Assembly: GCF_013277415.1 (NCBI RefSeq)
Contig: NZ_VMMX01000003.1
Coordinates: 136,613 to 189,773 of the forward strand
Direction: 5' to 3'
DNA: 53,161 nucleotides
DNA from: Streptococcus sp. 68
GTDB lineage: Bacteria; Bacillota; Bacilli; Lactobacillales; Streptococcaceae
The notes beneath the pieces were generated by a model that was given only the letters and a program-made list of their open reading frames with translations, made no database searches and had not been told where the DNA came from. Shown one piece after another: positions 52,401-53,161 of the stretch (positions are counted from its first letter, which is position 1; each line of letters starts with the position of its first letter). The position numbers were made by a program, and so were the translations under genes.

Positions 52401-53100
52401 TATTAAAGAAGCTCTTGAAATGCTGAAAGAAGTAGAAGTTTATAATACTCTTCACCGTGCAGCCATTGAACTTCCTAGTGTTCAAACCCCAAGTCAAATC
52501 AAGAAATTCTACGAACCAGTTATGGATATGGAGGGTGTCGAGATTGCTGGTCAAGACCAGTCAGTAGACAAGAAAATTAGCTTTGATTTACCAGATTTTT
52601 CAACCAAAGAAAAGGTAACAGGAGCTGAGATTGGTAGTGCCACCCACGAACTCATGCAGAGAATGGACCTCAGCCAGCAACCAACCCTTGCCAGCCTAAC
52701 AGAAACTCTCAAACAAGTTCAAACCAGCCCAGCTGTCAGAGACAAGATCAATCTTGCGAAAATTCTTGCATTCTTTGACACAGCACTCGGTCAGGAAATT
52801 CTCGCTCATACCAACCATCTATACCGCGAGCAACCTTTCTCCATGCTCAAACGAGACCAAAAGAGTCAGGAAGACTTTGTTGTCCGTGGTATCCTTGATG
52901 GCTATCTACTTTACGAAGACAAAATTATTCTGTTCGACTATAAGACAGACCGCTATGATGACCCAAGTCAACTCATAGACCGTTATCGTGGTCAGTTAGC
53001 GCTATACGGAGAGGCTTTATCTCGAGCCTATTCGATTAAAAATATTGAGAAATACTTGATTTTACTGGGTAAAGACGAAGTTCAAGTTGTAAAAGTATAA
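49450..53100 (+). CDS. rexA: ATP-dependent helicase/nuclease subunit A (RexA/AddA)
   Basis: A UvrD-like helicase with a C-terminal nuclease, 1216 residues. Walker A is [10 protein letters not shown] (about 46-55), Walker [14 protein letters not shown], motif [18 protein letters not shown], motif [18 protein letters not shown] and motif [21 protein letters not shown]. The nuclease domain near the C-terminus shows GILDGY and LFDYKTDRY. In the RexAB complex it supplies the 3'-5' motor. Translation is coupled to rexB by an ATGA overlap. A BOX element begins just after the stop. Confidence 0.97.
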   Translation: MKPIPFLTEKEIQKLQEVEANSSKEQKKTAEQIEAIYTSGQNILVSASAGSGKTFVMAERILDQLTRGVEISQLFISTFTVKAATELKERLEKKISQQIQESSDVDLKQHLGRQLADLPNAAIGTMDSFTQKFLGKHGYLLDIAPNFRILQNQSEQLLLKNEVFHEVFEAHYQGKQKKKFSHLLKNFAGRGKDERGLRQQVYKIYDFLQSTSNPQKWLSESFLKGFENADFSSEKERLTEQIQQALWDLESFFRYHLDNDAKEFPKAPYLENVQLILDEIGSLNQESDSPAYQAVLARVVAISKEKNGRALTNASRKADLKPLADAYNEERKSQFAKLGQLSDQITILDYQERYHGETWELAKTFQTFMSDFVEAYRQRKRQENAFEFADISHYTIEILENFPQVREAYQERFHEVMVDEYQDTNHIQERMLELLSNGHNRFMVGDIKQSIYRFRQADPQIFNEKFQRYAQNPKEGKLILLKENFRSSSEVLSATNDVFECLMDQEVGEINYDNMHQLVFANTKLTPNPENKAEFLLYDKDDTNEEEESPAGTKLTGEMRLVIKEILKLHQEKGVSFKEIALLTSSRSRNDQILLALSEYGIPVKTDGEQNNYLQSLEVQVMLDTLRVIHNPLQDYALVALMKSPMFGFDEDELARLSLQKAEDKIQENLYEKLVNAQKMVTSQKKLIHTALAEKLNQFMEILASWRLYAKTHSLYDLIWKIYNDRFYYDYVGALPNGPARQANLYALALRADQFEKSNFKGLSRFIRMIDQVLEAQHDLASVAVAPPKDAVELMTIHKSKGLEFPYVFILNMDQDFNKQDSMSEVILSRKNGLGLKYIAKMETGAVEAHYPKTIKLSIPSLTYRQNEEELQLASYSEQMRLLYVAMTRAEKKLYLVGKGSREKLEAKEYPAAKNGKLNSNTRLQARNFQDWLWAISKVFAKDKLNFSYRFVGEEQLTREAIGQLETKSPLQDSSQADNRQSETIKEALEMLKEVEVYNTLHRAAIELPSVQTPSQIKKFYEPVMDMEGVEIAGQDQSVDKKISFDLPDFSTKEKVTGAEIGSATHELMQRMDLSQQPTLASLTETLKQVQTSPAVRDKINLAKILAFFDTALGQEILAHTNHLYREQPFSMLKRDQKSQEDFVVRGILDGYLLYEDKIILFDYKTDRYDDPSQLIDRYRGQLALYGEALSRAYSIKNIEKYLILLGKDEVQVVKV

Positions 53101-53102
53101 TT

Positions 53103-53161
53103 TATACTCTTCGAAAATCTCTTCAAACCACGTTAACTTCATCTTGCCGTAGGTATGGTTA
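53103..53161 (+). repeat. BOX element, boxA start (partial)
   Basis: Starts TATACTCTTCGAAAATCTCT and includes CTTGCCGTAGGTATGG, the boxA core. It runs out of the window. Confidence 0.85.

Overview
The window reads as a low-GC Firmicute chromosome, and specifically a mitis-group Streptococcus (S. pneumoniae, S. mitis or a close relative). The evidence is the order murA-spxR-map-pcrA-radC, then rex, prs2, relQ-nadK-rluD-pta, rplU-prp-rpmA, ligA-pulA-glgBCDA, eno and rexB-rexA. Pneumococcal-type BOX and RUP repeats, many extended -10 (TGN-TATAAT) promoters and a likely ComX cin-box before radC agree with this. I name the species group from memory of pneumococcal gene order and sequences; no search was run. 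As I recall the pneumococcal map, gapN lies between pulA and glgB. It is absent here, which may point to a non-pneumococcal mitis-group strain.

Layout. 1-4.1 kb: cell-wall enzyme MurA, a GNAT acetyltransferase, the CBS-HotDog regulator SpxR and methionine aminopeptidase. 4.1-7.7 kb: helicase PcrA and the competence-linked radC. 7.7-12.4 kb, minus strand: prs2, a cysteine desulfurase, two small conserved proteins, then rex with a likely Rex operator and a class-I glutamine amidotransferase, plus a CYTH phosphatase-like gene. 12.5-16 kb: relQ-nadK-rluD, then pta. 16-19.1 kb: ybaB with an overlapping upstream mini-ORF, a DUF1275 membrane protein, and the L21 leader with rplU-prp-rpmA. 19.1-24 kb: ribF, yitT, degV and hup, separated by debris (decayed IS ends, RUPs, a truncated group II intron). 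24-30 kb: an ABC-F ATPase, an Rgg regulator with an MFS exporter, and ligA. 30-38.5 kb: pulA and the glycogen operon glgBCDA behind promoters with cre-like sites. 38.5-42.3 kb: serB, glycerate kinase, a YueI-like protein and enolase. 42.3-46 kb: a truncated phage integrase, a YkvI-like transporter, two BOX elements and a lipid-kinase-like gene. 46.2-53.1 kb: the recombination nuclease pair rexB-rexA.

Most genes are core housekeeping, so the novelty lies between genes. The best candidates are: (i) a four-hairpin 3' element present in diverged form behind both rpmA and eno; (ii) the radC start region, where a terminator-like hairpin hides the ribosome-binding site and a cin-box inside the hairpin would start transcription past its 5' arm; (iii) a group II intron 5' half sitting immediately after the hup terminator; (iv) two decayed copies of the same transposase start, about 3.5 kb apart in opposite orientation; (v) three genes (ribF, the ABC-F gene, ligA) whose promoters imply leaderless mRNAs. 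I see no CRISPR array, tRNA or rRNA, and no convincing new defence or biosynthetic system.
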